In this document: one piece after another, positions 1 through 7,452 of the stretch
Position numbering within the stretch: position 1 is the stretch's first letter
Layout: each line of letters starts with the position of its first letter
Origin: Methylobacterium longum
GTDB taxonomy: Bacteria > Pseudomonadota > Alphaproteobacteria > Rhizobiales > Beijerinckiaceae
DNA: 39,191 nucleotides
Assembly: GCF_022179385.1 (NCBI RefSeq)
Contig: NZ_BPQS01000045.1
Location: 1 to 39,191 of the forward strand
Direction of reading: 5' to 3'
Program-made: the position numbers and the translations under genes
Notes under the pieces: generated by a model
Seen by the model: the letters and a program-made list of their open reading frames with translations, nothing else
Database searches by the model: none
Told to the model about the DNA's origin: nothing

Positions 1-149
1 CGATGACGCTGCCGGACGCCTACCAGGATCACGACAGCCCCGAGAAGATGTACGCCGAGGCCGGCCTCGACGCCGACAGCATCGTCAAAACCGCCCTCAC
101 CGCACTGCCGGACCGGAAGGAAAGCCGCTCGCGCCTGCGGCTGGCCTGA
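1..149 (+). CDS. dxs: 1-deoxy-D-xylulose-5-phosphate synthase, C-terminal fragment (5' end outside window)
   Basis: Only the last 48 codons are present, read in the frame that begins at base 3 and ending in TGA at 147-149. The peptide contains LPDAYQDHDSPEKMYAEAGL followed by a short basic tail. This matches the conserved end of Dxs, where a 'LPD.f.dHd.pe.myaeAGLda' block closes the third transketolase domain. Dxs condenses pyruvate and glyceraldehyde-3-phosphate to DXP, the first step of the MEP route to isoprenoids. Its place directly before the hopanoid genes fits supply of farnesyl diphosphate. The identification rests on this short tail, so the catalytic residues cannot be checked. Confidence 0.85.
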   Translation, partial: MTLPDAYQDHDSPEKMYAEAGLDADSIVKTALTALPDRKESRSRLRLA

Positions 150-223
150 GATCCGGCGCCCGCCACGCGACGGGGGCATTCCGCCGCGTCGCTTGCCGCC
201 TGGGCGGTTCGATGACACAAGCG

Positions 224-258
224 CGGCGCGGCTGGGGATCCCCGGCCGCGCTGGTTTT
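224..258 (+). terminator. Terminator-like hairpin between dxs and hpnA
   Basis: Bases 224-236 pair with 241-253 to give a 13-bp, very GC-rich stem with two G-T wobbles and a GATC tetraloop. It is followed by GG and TTTT at 255-258. This is the form of an intrinsic terminator for dxs. It ends only about 20 bases before the hpnA start codon, so it could instead act as an attenuator in the hpnA leader. Confidence 0.55.
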
Positions 259-279
259 CGGTAACCCTCCAGATCCCTG

Positions 280-1308
280 ATGGCAGAGGCCAAAACCGCC
301 GGCTCCCTCGAGGTCGGCCCCGTGCTGATCACCGGCGCGAGCGGCTTCCTCGGTTCCGCCCTGGTCGACGTGTTCCGCCGGGCCGGCTTCCCGGTGCGCA
401 TCCTCGTGCGCGCATCGAGCCCGCGCCGGAACCTCACTTGGACCGACGTTGAGATCGCCGAGGGCGACATGCGCGATCCGGCCGCGGTGGCGGCGGCCAT
501 GCGCGGCCAGCGCTACCTGATCCATGCCGCGGCCGATTATCGGCTCTGGGCACCGGACATGGAGGAGATCGTCCGCACCAACCGTGACGGCACGCGCCTG
601 ATGATGCGCGCGGCCCTGGAGGCCGGGGTTGAGCGGGTCGTCTACACGTCGAGCGTCGCGACGATCCGACCGCCGGCCGATGGGGTGACCCCCTCCGACG
701 AGACTATGCCGCTGACGCCCGAGACCGCGATCGGCGCCTACAAGCGCAGCAAGGTCGTGGCCGAGCGGGTGGTCGAGGAGATGGTCGCCCGCGACGGGCT
801 GCAGGCGGTGATCGTCAATCCCTCGACGCCGATCGGCCCCCGCGATGTCAAGCCGACGCCCACCGGTCGCATCATCCAGGAGGCGGCGCTCGGCAAGATG
901 CCGGCCTTCGTCGATACCGGCCTCAACCTCGCCCACGTAGACGACGTGGCCCACGGCCACCTCTTGGCGCTCTCTAAGGGGCAGATCGGTGAGCGCTACA
1001 TCCTCGGCGGCGAGGACGTGTTCCTGTCGCAGATGCTCGCCGACATCGCCGGCATGGTCGGGCGTAAGCCGCCGACCGTGAGCCTGCCGCGGGCCGCCGT
1101 CTACCCGGTGGCGTTCTTCGCGCAGCTCGCCGCGCGGGTCACCGGCCGGCAGCCCTTCGCGACGATCGACGGGATCCGCATGTCGCGCTACCGGATGTTC
1201 TTCTCCGACCGGAAGGCCCGGGCCGAGCTCGGCTACACGGCCCGGCCTTATCGCGAGGGGTTGTCCGACGCGATCACGTGGTTCCGGCAGGCGGGGTACC
1301 TCGCATGA
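280..1308 (+). CDS. hpnA: HpnA, hopanoid-associated sugar epimerase (NAD-dependent SDR)
   Basis: A 342-residue extended short-chain dehydrogenase/epimerase. The nucleotide-binding glycine motif TGASGFLG is at residues 18-25, a Ser-rich segment YTSSVAT lies near 122-128, and the catalytic pair Y154/K158 sits in AYKRSK. Length and motifs match HpnA, a family found in hopanoid clusters and thought to act on the sugar-like side chain of extended hopanoids; its exact reaction is not firmly established. There is no good Shine-Dalgarno before ATG 280; a GTG at 322 is a possible shorter start that would still keep the Rossmann motif. The stop overlaps the hpnC start as ATGA, which indicates translational coupling and makes this the first gene of the hpn operon. 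Confidence 0.9.
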   Translation: MAEAKTAGSLEVGPVLITGASGFLGSALVDVFRRAGFPVRILVRASSPRRNLTWTDVEIAEGDMRDPAAVAAAMRGQRYLIHAAADYRLWAPDMEEIVRTNRDGTRLMMRAALEAGVERVVYTSSVATIRPPADGVTPSDETMPLTPETAIGAYKRSKVVAERVVEEMVARDGLQAVIVNPSTPIGPRDVKPTPTGRIIQEAALGKMPAFVDTGLNLAHVDDVAHGHLLALSKGQIGERYILGGEDVFLSQMLADIAGMVGRKPPTVSLPRAAVYPVAFFAQLAARVTGRQPFATIDGIRMSRYRMFFSDRKARAELGYTARPYREGLSDAITWFRQAGYLA

Positions 1309-2201
1309 GCACCCTCGAATCCGCCACCGCGACGCGCTCCGGCAAGGGGCATCGCGACGAGAATTTCCCGGTCGCCTCGCACCTGATCCACCCGCGCCAC
1401 CGCGGCGCGATCCTGGCGTTCTACAACTTCGTCCGCGCCGGCGACGACGTGGCCGACCACGCCACGCTGGCGCCCGAGCGCAAGATCGAACTCCTCGATC
1501 GGCTGGCCGATTCGCTGACCGGTGCCGGCCCCTCCGACCCGGAGGCGGAGCCGCTGAAGCGCGAGCTCGCCGCCCGCGCCCTGCCGCCGCGCCACGCGCT
1601 GGAATTGCTCGACGCCTTCCGGATGGACGCGCGCAAGAGCCGCTACGCGAACTGGGACGAGCTGATCCATTATTGCCGCTACTCGGCCATGCCGGTGGGA
1701 CGCTTCGTCCTCGACGTGCACGGCGAGGATCCGGCCCGGGTCTACGGACCCTCCGACGCGATCTGCGCGGCCCTGCAGGTGATCAACCACCTCCAGGATT
1801 GCGGCAAGGACTTTGCGGCCCTCGACCGGGTGTACATCCCGCAGGATTGCCTCGACCGGCACGGCGCCACCGTGGCGATGCTGGGCGAGACCCAGGCGCC
1901 GCCGCAGCTCCGGGCGGTGATCCGCGAGCTGGGGCAGAAATGCCTCGACCTCCTCGACGAGGGCGCTGTGCTGCCGGACCTGATCGACGACCTGCGCCTG
2001 TCCCTCGAGATCGCCGCGATCCACCGTCTCGCCGTGGTGCTGAGCCGCGGTCTGCTGGAGCGCGATCCGCTCTCGGAGAAGGTCCATCATGGCAAGGCCG
2101 CCTTTGCCCTGACGGCGCTCGGCGGCGTCGCCGCCACCCTGGCACGCCGGCCCTTCCGCGGGCGGACGGTCCGGGCTGCGACCCAAGGAATCCGCTCGTG
2201 A
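1305..2201 (+). CDS. hpnC: HpnC, hydroxysqualene synthase
   Basis: A 298-residue squalene/phytoene synthase-family protein of the all-helical isoprenoid synthase fold. Both Asp-rich metal-binding regions are visible: DDVAD at residues 47-51 and DCGKD at 165-169. In the HpnCDE route described for other bacteria, HpnD makes presqualene diphosphate, HpnC converts it to hydroxysqualene and HpnE reduces that to squalene. Assignment as HpnC rather than HpnD rests on gene order and on the HLQDCGKDF block, which differs from the NILRDIDED block of the next gene. The ATG at 1305 overlaps the hpnA stop by four bases, and the TGA overlaps the GTG start of hpnD. An in-frame start 27 bases upstream lies inside hpnA and is less likely. 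Confidence 0.92.
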   Translation: MSTLESATATRSGKGHRDENFPVASHLIHPRHRGAILAFYNFVRAGDDVADHATLAPERKIELLDRLADSLTGAGPSDPEAEPLKRELAARALPPRHALELLDAFRMDARKSRYANWDELIHYCRYSAMPVGRFVLDVHGEDPARVYGPSDAICAALQVINHLQDCGKDFAALDRVYIPQDCLDRHGATVAMLGETQAPPQLRAVIRELGQKCLDLLDEGAVLPDLIDDLRLSLEIAAIHRLAVVLSRGLLERDPLSEKVHHGKAAFALTALGGVAATLARRPFRGRTVRAATQGIRS

Positions 2202-3049
2202 GCGCCACCGCGACTCCCGCCTCGACCCCGGAGAGCGCAGCCCCGGCGCTGCCCGCCGCCGGCTCCTCGTTCTACACGGCCATGCGCCTGCTGCCGAAGG
2301 AGCGGCGGGAGGCGATGTACGCCGTCTACGCCTTCTGCCGCGCCGTGGACGACGTCGCCGACGACGGCGGTACCCGGGCCGTCCGGCAGGTCGAACTCGA
2401 CCGCTGGCGGGCTGACATCGACGCCCTCTATGCCGGCCGCCCCGCGCCGCGGGTGCGCGACCTCGTGGAGCCCGTGCGCCGCTTCGGCCTCAAGCGCGAG
2501 GATTTCCAGGCGGTCATCGACGGCATGGCCATGGACGCCGTCGAGGACATCGTCGCCCCCGATGCCGAGACCCTCGACCTCTACTGCGACCGGGTCGCCA
2601 GCGCGGTCGGGCGGCTGTCGGTACGGATCTTCGGCATGCCGGAGGCGGACGGCATCCGGCTCGCCTGGCACCAGGGCCGGGCGCTCCAGCTCACCAACAT
2701 CCTCCGCGACATCGATGAGGACGCCGAGCGCGGCCGCCTCTACCTCCCCCGCGAGAAGCTTCAGGCGATCGGCCTCGCCGATCCCACGCCGGTCGAGGCC
2801 ATCAGCCACCCCCGCATCGGCGAGGTCTGCGCCTCCCTCGCCCGGGAGGCCGAGGACCATTATCAGGCGACCTGGGAGATCATCCGGCGCAGCCCCCGCA
2901 AGGCGACCAAGGCCGCCCGGCTGATGGCGGCGGCCTATCACCTCTACCTGAAGTCGGTGCTGGCACGCGGCTGGGCGATGCCCCGCGCCCGGGTGAAGCC
3001 CGGCAAGCTCGCGCTGCTGGGCGTCGTCCTCCGTCACGGCTTGCTCTGA
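2198..3049 (+). CDS. hpnD: HpnD, presqualene diphosphate synthase
   Basis: A 283-residue squalene/phytoene synthase-family enzyme that joins two farnesyl diphosphates head to head to give presqualene diphosphate. Metal-binding Asp clusters are DDVAD (51-55) and DIDED (171-175), followed by the family's GRLYLP segment. I chose GTG 2198 because it overlaps the hpnC stop (GTGA). The frame is open much further upstream, but that part only shadows hpnC, and the family-like sequence begins around FYTAMRLLPKERR at residues 25-37. The stop shares one base with the hpnE start (TGATG). The first 20 residues are Ala/Pro/Thr-rich and probably disordered. Confidence 0.92.
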   Translation: MSATATPASTPESAAPALPAAGSSFYTAMRLLPKERREAMYAVYAFCRAVDDVADDGGTRAVRQVELDRWRADIDALYAGRPAPRVRDLVEPVRRFGLKREDFQAVIDGMAMDAVEDIVAPDAETLDLYCDRVASAVGRLSVRIFGMPEADGIRLAWHQGRALQLTNILRDIDEDAERGRLYLPREKLQAIGLADPTPVEAISHPRIGEVCASLAREAEDHYQATWEIIRRSPRKATKAARLMAAAYHLYLKSVLARGWAMPRARVKPGKLALLGVVLRHGLL

Positions 3050-4350
3050 TGAAAACCGTCCACGTCGTCGGCGCCGGCCTGGCCGGCCTCTCCGCGGCCG
3101 TCGCACTCGCGGATTCCGGAGCCCGTGTGGTTCTGCACGAGGCGGCCAAGCAGGCGGGCGGCCGCTGCCGCTCGTACTATGATTCGGCCCTCGGCCTGAC
3201 CATCGACAACGGCAATCACCTGCTCCTCTCGGGCAATGCCGACGCGCTGGGCTTCCTCAGGACCATCGGCGCACCCGACGACGCCCTGGTCGGGCCGGAC
3301 GCCGCCGAGTTCGACTTCGCCGACCTCAAGACCGGCGAGCGCTGGCGCCTGCGGCCCAACGCGGGGCGGCTGCCCTGGTGGGTGATGAGCCCGGCCCGCC
3401 GCGTTCCAGGCACGAAGGCCCTGGACTACCTCGCGCCGCTCGGCATCCTCCGGGCCGCCGCCGGCAAGGCGGAAGGGGCGGGCGGCACGATCGGCGCGCA
3501 TATGGCCTGCGAGGGCGCGCTTTACCGGCGCCTCTGGCACCCGGTGCTGCTGGCCGCCCTCAATACCGAGCCGCGCGACAGCGATGTCGGGCTGGCGGCA
3601 CGGATCCTGCGCGAGACCCTGGGTGCCGGCGGGAAGGCCTGCCGGCCCCTCGTCGCCGTCGAGGGGCTGTCCTACGCCTTCGTCGATCCGGCGATTCGCT
3701 TTCTGACGACCCGCGGCTGCGAGATCCGCCTCGGACGGCGCCTGCGCAGCCTCGACCTCGCGGACGGACGCGTCGGGCGGCTGGTGTTCTCGGACGGTCC
3801 CGAGAGCCTCGGCCCGGAGGACAGCATCGTGCTGGCGCTGCCGCCGTGGGTTGCCCGCGAGGTGTTGCCCGGTCTCCACGCTCCGATGGAATTCCGATCC
3901 ATCGTCAACGCCCATTTCGCGCTGGTGCCGAAGCCGGGCAGCCCGCTCGTTCTCGGCGTCGTCAACAGCCTGACGGAGTGGCTTTTCGCCTATCCCGACC
4001 GATATTCGGTCACGATCAGTGGGGCCGACAGGCTCCTCGAGGTGCCGCGGGAAGACCTCGCGCGACAGATATGGGCGGAGATCGCCGAGCTCTGCAACCT
4101 TGCACCCGACCTGCCCAGCTGGCAGATCGTAAAGGAGAAGCGTGCGACCTTTGCGGCGACACCGGCGGAAGCCGCGCGGCGCCCGAAGGCCGAAACCGCC
4201 TACGACAATCTCGTCCTGGCAGGCGATTGGACCGCGACCGGCCTGCCGTCGACGATCGAGGGAGCGATCCGTTCGGGCCAGACGGCCGCGCGCTCTCTGC
4301 GCGCGGGACCTGCCGCGCGCGCCGGAACCCGGATGCGCGGCGCAGCTTGA
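3049..4350 (+). CDS. hpnE: HpnE, hydroxysqualene dehydroxylase (FAD-dependent)
   Basis: A 433-residue flavin-dependent amine-oxidase/phytoene-desaturase-like protein. It starts directly with the dinucleotide-binding motif VVGAGLAGLSAAVALA (GxGxxG at residues 8-13), followed by an Arg-rich GGRCRS segment, and ends with the FAD-binding LAGDWTATGLPSTIEGA block. This protein reduces hydroxysqualene to squalene as the last step of the HpnCDE pathway. The start is coupled to the hpnD stop (TGATG). The last 20 residues are Ala/Arg-rich and not conserved in type. The cyclase gene follows within a few tens of bases, so squalene formation and cyclisation are co-expressed. Confidence 0.92.
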   Translation: MKTVHVVGAGLAGLSAAVALADSGARVVLHEAAKQAGGRCRSYYDSALGLTIDNGNHLLLSGNADALGFLRTIGAPDDALVGPDAAEFDFADLKTGERWRLRPNAGRLPWWVMSPARRVPGTKALDYLAPLGILRAAAGKAEGAGGTIGAHMACEGALYRRLWHPVLLAALNTEPRDSDVGLAARILRETLGAGGKACRPLVAVEGLSYAFVDPAIRFLTTRGCEIRLGRRLRSLDLADGRVGRLVFSDGPESLGPEDSIVLALPPWVAREVLPGLHAPMEFRSIVNAHFALVPKPGSPLVLGVVNSLTEWLFAYPDRYSVTISGADRLLEVPREDLARQIWAEIAELCNLAPDLPSWQIVKEKRATFAATPAEAARRPKAETAYDNLVLAGDWTATGLPSTIEGAIRSGQTAARSLRAGPAARAGTRMRGAA

Positions 4351-4392
4351 GGCATGGCGTCCGCCGCGAGGCGGTCGTTCGAGGCGAGGACT

Positions 4393-6390
4393 ATGAGAGA
4401 GGCCGTAAGCAAAGTCGAGGCGCTGCAGCGCTCGAAGACGCAGGGGATCTCGCTCGACGACGTCGAGCGCGGCGTGGTGCAGGCGACGCGCGCGCTGATC
4501 GACCTGTCGCATGACGACGGGCACATCTGCTTCGAGCTCGAGGCGGATGCGACGATCCCGTCCGAGTACATCCTATTCCACCATTTCCGCGGCACCCCGG
4601 TCCCCGGCGACCTCGAGGCCAAGATCGGCAACTACCTCCGGCGTACCCAGGGCCGGCACGGCGGCTGGGCCCTCGTCCACGAGGGGCCGTTCGACATGAG
4701 CTGCACGGTCAAGGCGTATTTCGCCCTCAAGATGATCGGCGACGACATCGAGGCCCCGCACATGCGCCGGGCGCGCGAGGGCATCCTGTCCCGCGGCGGT
4801 GCGGCCAACGCCAACGTCTTCACCCGCTTCATGCTGGCCCTCTACGGTGAGGTGCCGTGGCGCGCCGTGCCGGTGATGCCCGTGGAGGTGATGTTCCTGC
4901 CGAAGTGGTTCCCGTTCCACCTCGACAAGATCAGCTACTGGGCCCGCACCACCGTCGTGCCGCTGTTCGTGCTCCAGGCAACCAAGCCGCGGGCCCGCAA
5001 CCTGCGCGGCATCGGCGTGCAGGAACTGTTCGTGACGCCGCCCGAGAGCGTCCGCTCCTGGCCGGGCTCCCCCCATGCCACGTGGCCGTGGACGCCGATC
5101 TTCGGGTTCATCGACCGGATGCTGCAACGGGTGGAGAACCATCTGCCGCGCAAGAGCCGGCAGCGTGCCATGGAGAAGGCGCGCGCCTGGGTGAGCGAGC
5201 GGCTGAACGGCGAGGACGGGTTGGGGGCGATCTTCCCCGCCATGGTCAACTCGGTGCTGATGTACGAGGTGATGGGCTACCGGCCCGATCACCCGCAGGT
5301 CCGCGTCGCCTGCGATGCCATCGAGAAGCTGGTGGTCGAGAAGGCCGGGGAAGCCTACGTCCAGCCCTGCGTGTCGCCGGTGTGGGACACGGCCCTCGCC
5401 AGCCACGCGCTGCTGGAGGCCGGCAGCCCCGAGGCCGAGGCCCAGGCCCGCGCTGGGCTCGACTGGCTGAAGCCCCGGCAGGTGCTCGACATCGTGGGCG
5501 ACTGGGCGGCGCGCAAGCCGAAGGTCCGGCCGGGCGGCTGGGCGTTCCAGTACGCGAATGCCCATTATCCCGACCTCGACGACACCGCCGTGGTGGTGAT
5601 GGCCATGGACCGGGCCATGCACCAGCACGGGCTCGTCGCCGGCATGCCGGACTACAAGGCCTCGATCGCCCGCGCCCGCGAGTGGGTCGAGGGGCTGCAG
5701 TCCGAGGATGGCGGTTGGGCGGCGTTCGACGCCGACAACAACCACATGTATCTCAACCACATCCCGTTCTCGGATCACGGCGCGCTGCTCGATCCGCCCA
5801 CCGCGGACGTGACTGCCCGCGTGGTCGGCATGCTGGCCCAGCTCGGCGAGACCCGCGAGACCTCCCGGGCGCTGGACCGCGGCGTGAACTACCTCCTGAA
5901 CGACCAGGAGGAGGACGGCTCCTGGTACGGCCGCTGGGGGATGAACTTCATCTACGGAACGTGGTCGGTGCTCTGCGCCCTCAACGCCGCCGGTGTGGAT
6001 CCCGCGGATCCGCGCATCCAGCGTGCCGTGTCCTGGCTGATCCGCATCCAGAACCCGGACGGCGGCTGGGGCGAGGACGCCAATTCGTACAAGATTGATC
6101 CCGCCTTCGAGGCCGGTTCCTCCACGGCCTCGCAGACGGCCTGGGCGCTGCTCGCGCTGATGGCGGCGGGGGCCGTTGACGATCCGGCCGTGACCCGGGG
6201 CATCAACTTCCTCACCCGCACGCAGGGCGCGGACGGGTTCTGGAAGGAGGAGCGCTATACCGCCACGGGCTTCCCGCGGGTGTTCTATCTGCGGTATCAT
6301 GGCTACCCGAAGTTCTTCCCGCTGTGGGCGATGGCGCGTTTCCGCAACCTCAAGCGGACCAACAGCCGGCGCGTCCAGTTCGGCATGTGA
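4393..6390 (+). CDS. shc: Squalene-hopene cyclase
   Basis: A class II triterpene cyclase of 665 residues from ATG 4393, which converts squalene to hopene and hopanol at the inner membrane. The protonating motif DLDDTA is near residue 394, and several QW-type repeats are visible (for example EDGGWAAFDAD, EEDGSWYGRWG, NPDGGWGED). The C-terminal YHGYPKFFPLWAMARFR block is typical of bacterial SHC. An in-frame ATG at 4354, three bases after the hpnE stop, would add 13 residues. I prefer 4393 because GAGG sits 8 bases before it and family-like sequence starts just afterwards. It is the fifth gene of the hpn operon and its product is the substrate for side-chain addition by HpnH, which is not in this window. 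Confidence 0.95.
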   Translation: MREAVSKVEALQRSKTQGISLDDVERGVVQATRALIDLSHDDGHICFELEADATIPSEYILFHHFRGTPVPGDLEAKIGNYLRRTQGRHGGWALVHEGPFDMSCTVKAYFALKMIGDDIEAPHMRRAREGILSRGGAANANVFTRFMLALYGEVPWRAVPVMPVEVMFLPKWFPFHLDKISYWARTTVVPLFVLQATKPRARNLRGIGVQELFVTPPESVRSWPGSPHATWPWTPIFGFIDRMLQRVENHLPRKSRQRAMEKARAWVSERLNGEDGLGAIFPAMVNSVLMYEVMGYRPDHPQVRVACDAIEKLVVEKAGEAYVQPCVSPVWDTALASHALLEAGSPEAEAQARAGLDWLKPRQVLDIVGDWAARKPKVRPGGWAFQYANAHYPDLDDTAVVVMAMDRAMHQHGLVAGMPDYKASIARAREWVEGLQSEDGGWAAFDADNNHMYLNHIPFSDHGALLDPPTADVTARVVGMLAQLGETRETSRALDRGVNYLLNDQEEDGSWYGRWGMNFIYGTWSVLCALNAAGVDPADPRIQRAVSWLIRIQNPDGGWGEDANSYKIDPAFEAGSSTASQTAWALLALMAAGAVDDPAVTRGINFLTRTQGADGFWKEERYTATGFPRVFYLRYHGYPKFFPLWAMARFRNLKRTNSRRVQFGM

Positions 6391-6396
6391 CGCTGC

Positions 6397-6418
6397 GGGC
6401 CGGCCTCAGGGCCGGCTC
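6397..6418 (+). terminator. GC hairpin directly after shc
   Basis: Bases 6397-6405 pair with 6410-6418 (nine pairs, one wobble) around a TCAG loop, seven bases after the shc stop. There is no T-run, so it may only weaken transcription into hpnG or protect the 3' end of the upstream message. It is not a clear intrinsic terminator. Confidence 0.35.
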
Positions 6419-6611
6419 TGCTTCGCCGGATCCCAGCGCGTTCGAGTGTCCCGACGACCGACCCGCGAGCCCCGGTATCCGAGACTTGGCCTCCTCTGAC
6501 GATGATCCCGCGGGACCGGGCGATCCCCACCCCGTGCCGGATCGATCCGCGGCCGCGCCGCGGCGCTCGCGCCTGCTTGCCGACCTCGCCGGACTGGTTC
6601 ACCAGCGCGCC

Positions 6612-7310
6612 ATGATCGATCCCGCCGCGCCCGTCCTCGCCGTCACCGGGCTTGCCCGCGAGCGCCGCATGGCGGCCGGGGAGGGGGTCGAGGCGGTGGG
6701 AGCCGGCGGTAATCCGCACCGGCTCCGACAACTCCTGGATGCTCGCGTGCCGCCCGCCTGCCGGGCGGTGATCAGCTTCGGGATCGCCGGCGGCCTCGAT
6801 CCATCGCTCAAGCCCGGTGACGTCGTCGTGGGCACTGGCGTCGTCGGCGAGGATGGGCGGCGCGCCGCCGATCTCGAGTTGTCGGCCGCGCTCCTCAACA
6901 TCCTGTCCGGTGTGGGCCCCCGCGTGATCCCGGCGGATCTGGCCGGCGTCGATACGGCCATCCTCGCCGTGGAGGGCAAGACGGAGCTGCGGGCTGCGAC
7001 GGGCGCGGCGGCCGTGGATATGGAATCCCACGTGGCCGCGTCCTTCGCGGGCCGGCACGGCCTGCCCTTCGCGGCGCTACGGGTGATCTGCGATCCGGCC
7101 GGGCAGGCGCTGCCGGCCTTCGCGGCCGAGGCGCTCACCGCAGACGGCGAGCCCGATATCGCCGCCGTGTTCTTCGCCTTCGCCCGCGGCCGGGCGCGGC
7201 TGGGCGACCTCATGCGGCTCGCCCGGGATTCGAACGCGGCCTTCGCGGCGCTGGGACGCTGCCGGAGCCGGCTCGGACCGGGGTTGGGCATCCCAGCGCC
7301 GGAGCGCTGA
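6612..7310 (+). CDS. hpnG: HpnG, adenosylhopane nucleosidase/phosphorylase
   Basis: A 232-residue member of the nucleoside phosphorylase (PNP/UDP) superfamily. Visible features are VLAVTGLARERR at the start, the GIAGGLDPSLKPGDVVVG block, and the active-site-type VDMESHVAA segment. In hopanoid pathways HpnG removes adenine from adenosylhopane to give ribosylhopane, feeding extended hopanoids such as bacteriohopanetetrol. The reading frame is open back into shc, but the upstream part is Pro/Arg/Asp-rich and unlike the family, so ATG 6612 is the best start, although it has no strong ribosome site. The 221-base spacer with a hairpin partly separates it from the coupled genes before it. Confidence 0.88.
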   Translation: MIDPAAPVLAVTGLARERRMAAGEGVEAVGAGGNPHRLRQLLDARVPPACRAVISFGIAGGLDPSLKPGDVVVGTGVVGEDGRRAADLELSAALLNILSGVGPRVIPADLAGVDTAILAVEGKTELRAATGAAAVDMESHVAASFAGRHGLPFAALRVICDPAGQALPAFAAEALTADGEPDIAAVFFAFARGRARLGDLMRLARDSNAAFAALGRCRSRLGPGLGIPAPER

Positions 7311-7363
7311 AGCCCCATCGAGGACCGTCCCGCTTCGCCCGCACGGGCGGTCGGTTCGAACAT

Positions 7364-7394
7364 ACGAAAATGCGCCGGCCTGTTCGGCCGGCGC
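7364..7394 (-). terminator. Intrinsic terminator for the Do protease gene
   Basis: A perfect 9-bp stem (7372-7380 with 7386-7394) with a 5-base loop is followed on the minus strand by ATTTTCGTATG. It lies about 60 bases past the stop of the minus-strand protease gene. On the plus strand no T-run follows, so it mainly ends minus-strand transcription. Confidence 0.7.
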
Positions 7395-7452
7395 CAGTCG
7401 AGGGTCACCACGAGACGGCGCGGGAACGGGGCCCGCGCCGGGAGAACCGGCC

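Noticed and set aside
97..960. Long minus-strand open frame opposite hpnA
   Set aside because: It lies antisense to a clear HpnA gene; its His/Arg/Gly/Asp-rich translation is the usual shadow in GC-rich DNA and has no ribosome site or domain.
4573..6300. 575-codon minus-strand open frame opposite shc
   Set aside because: Antisense shadow of squalene-hopene cyclase.
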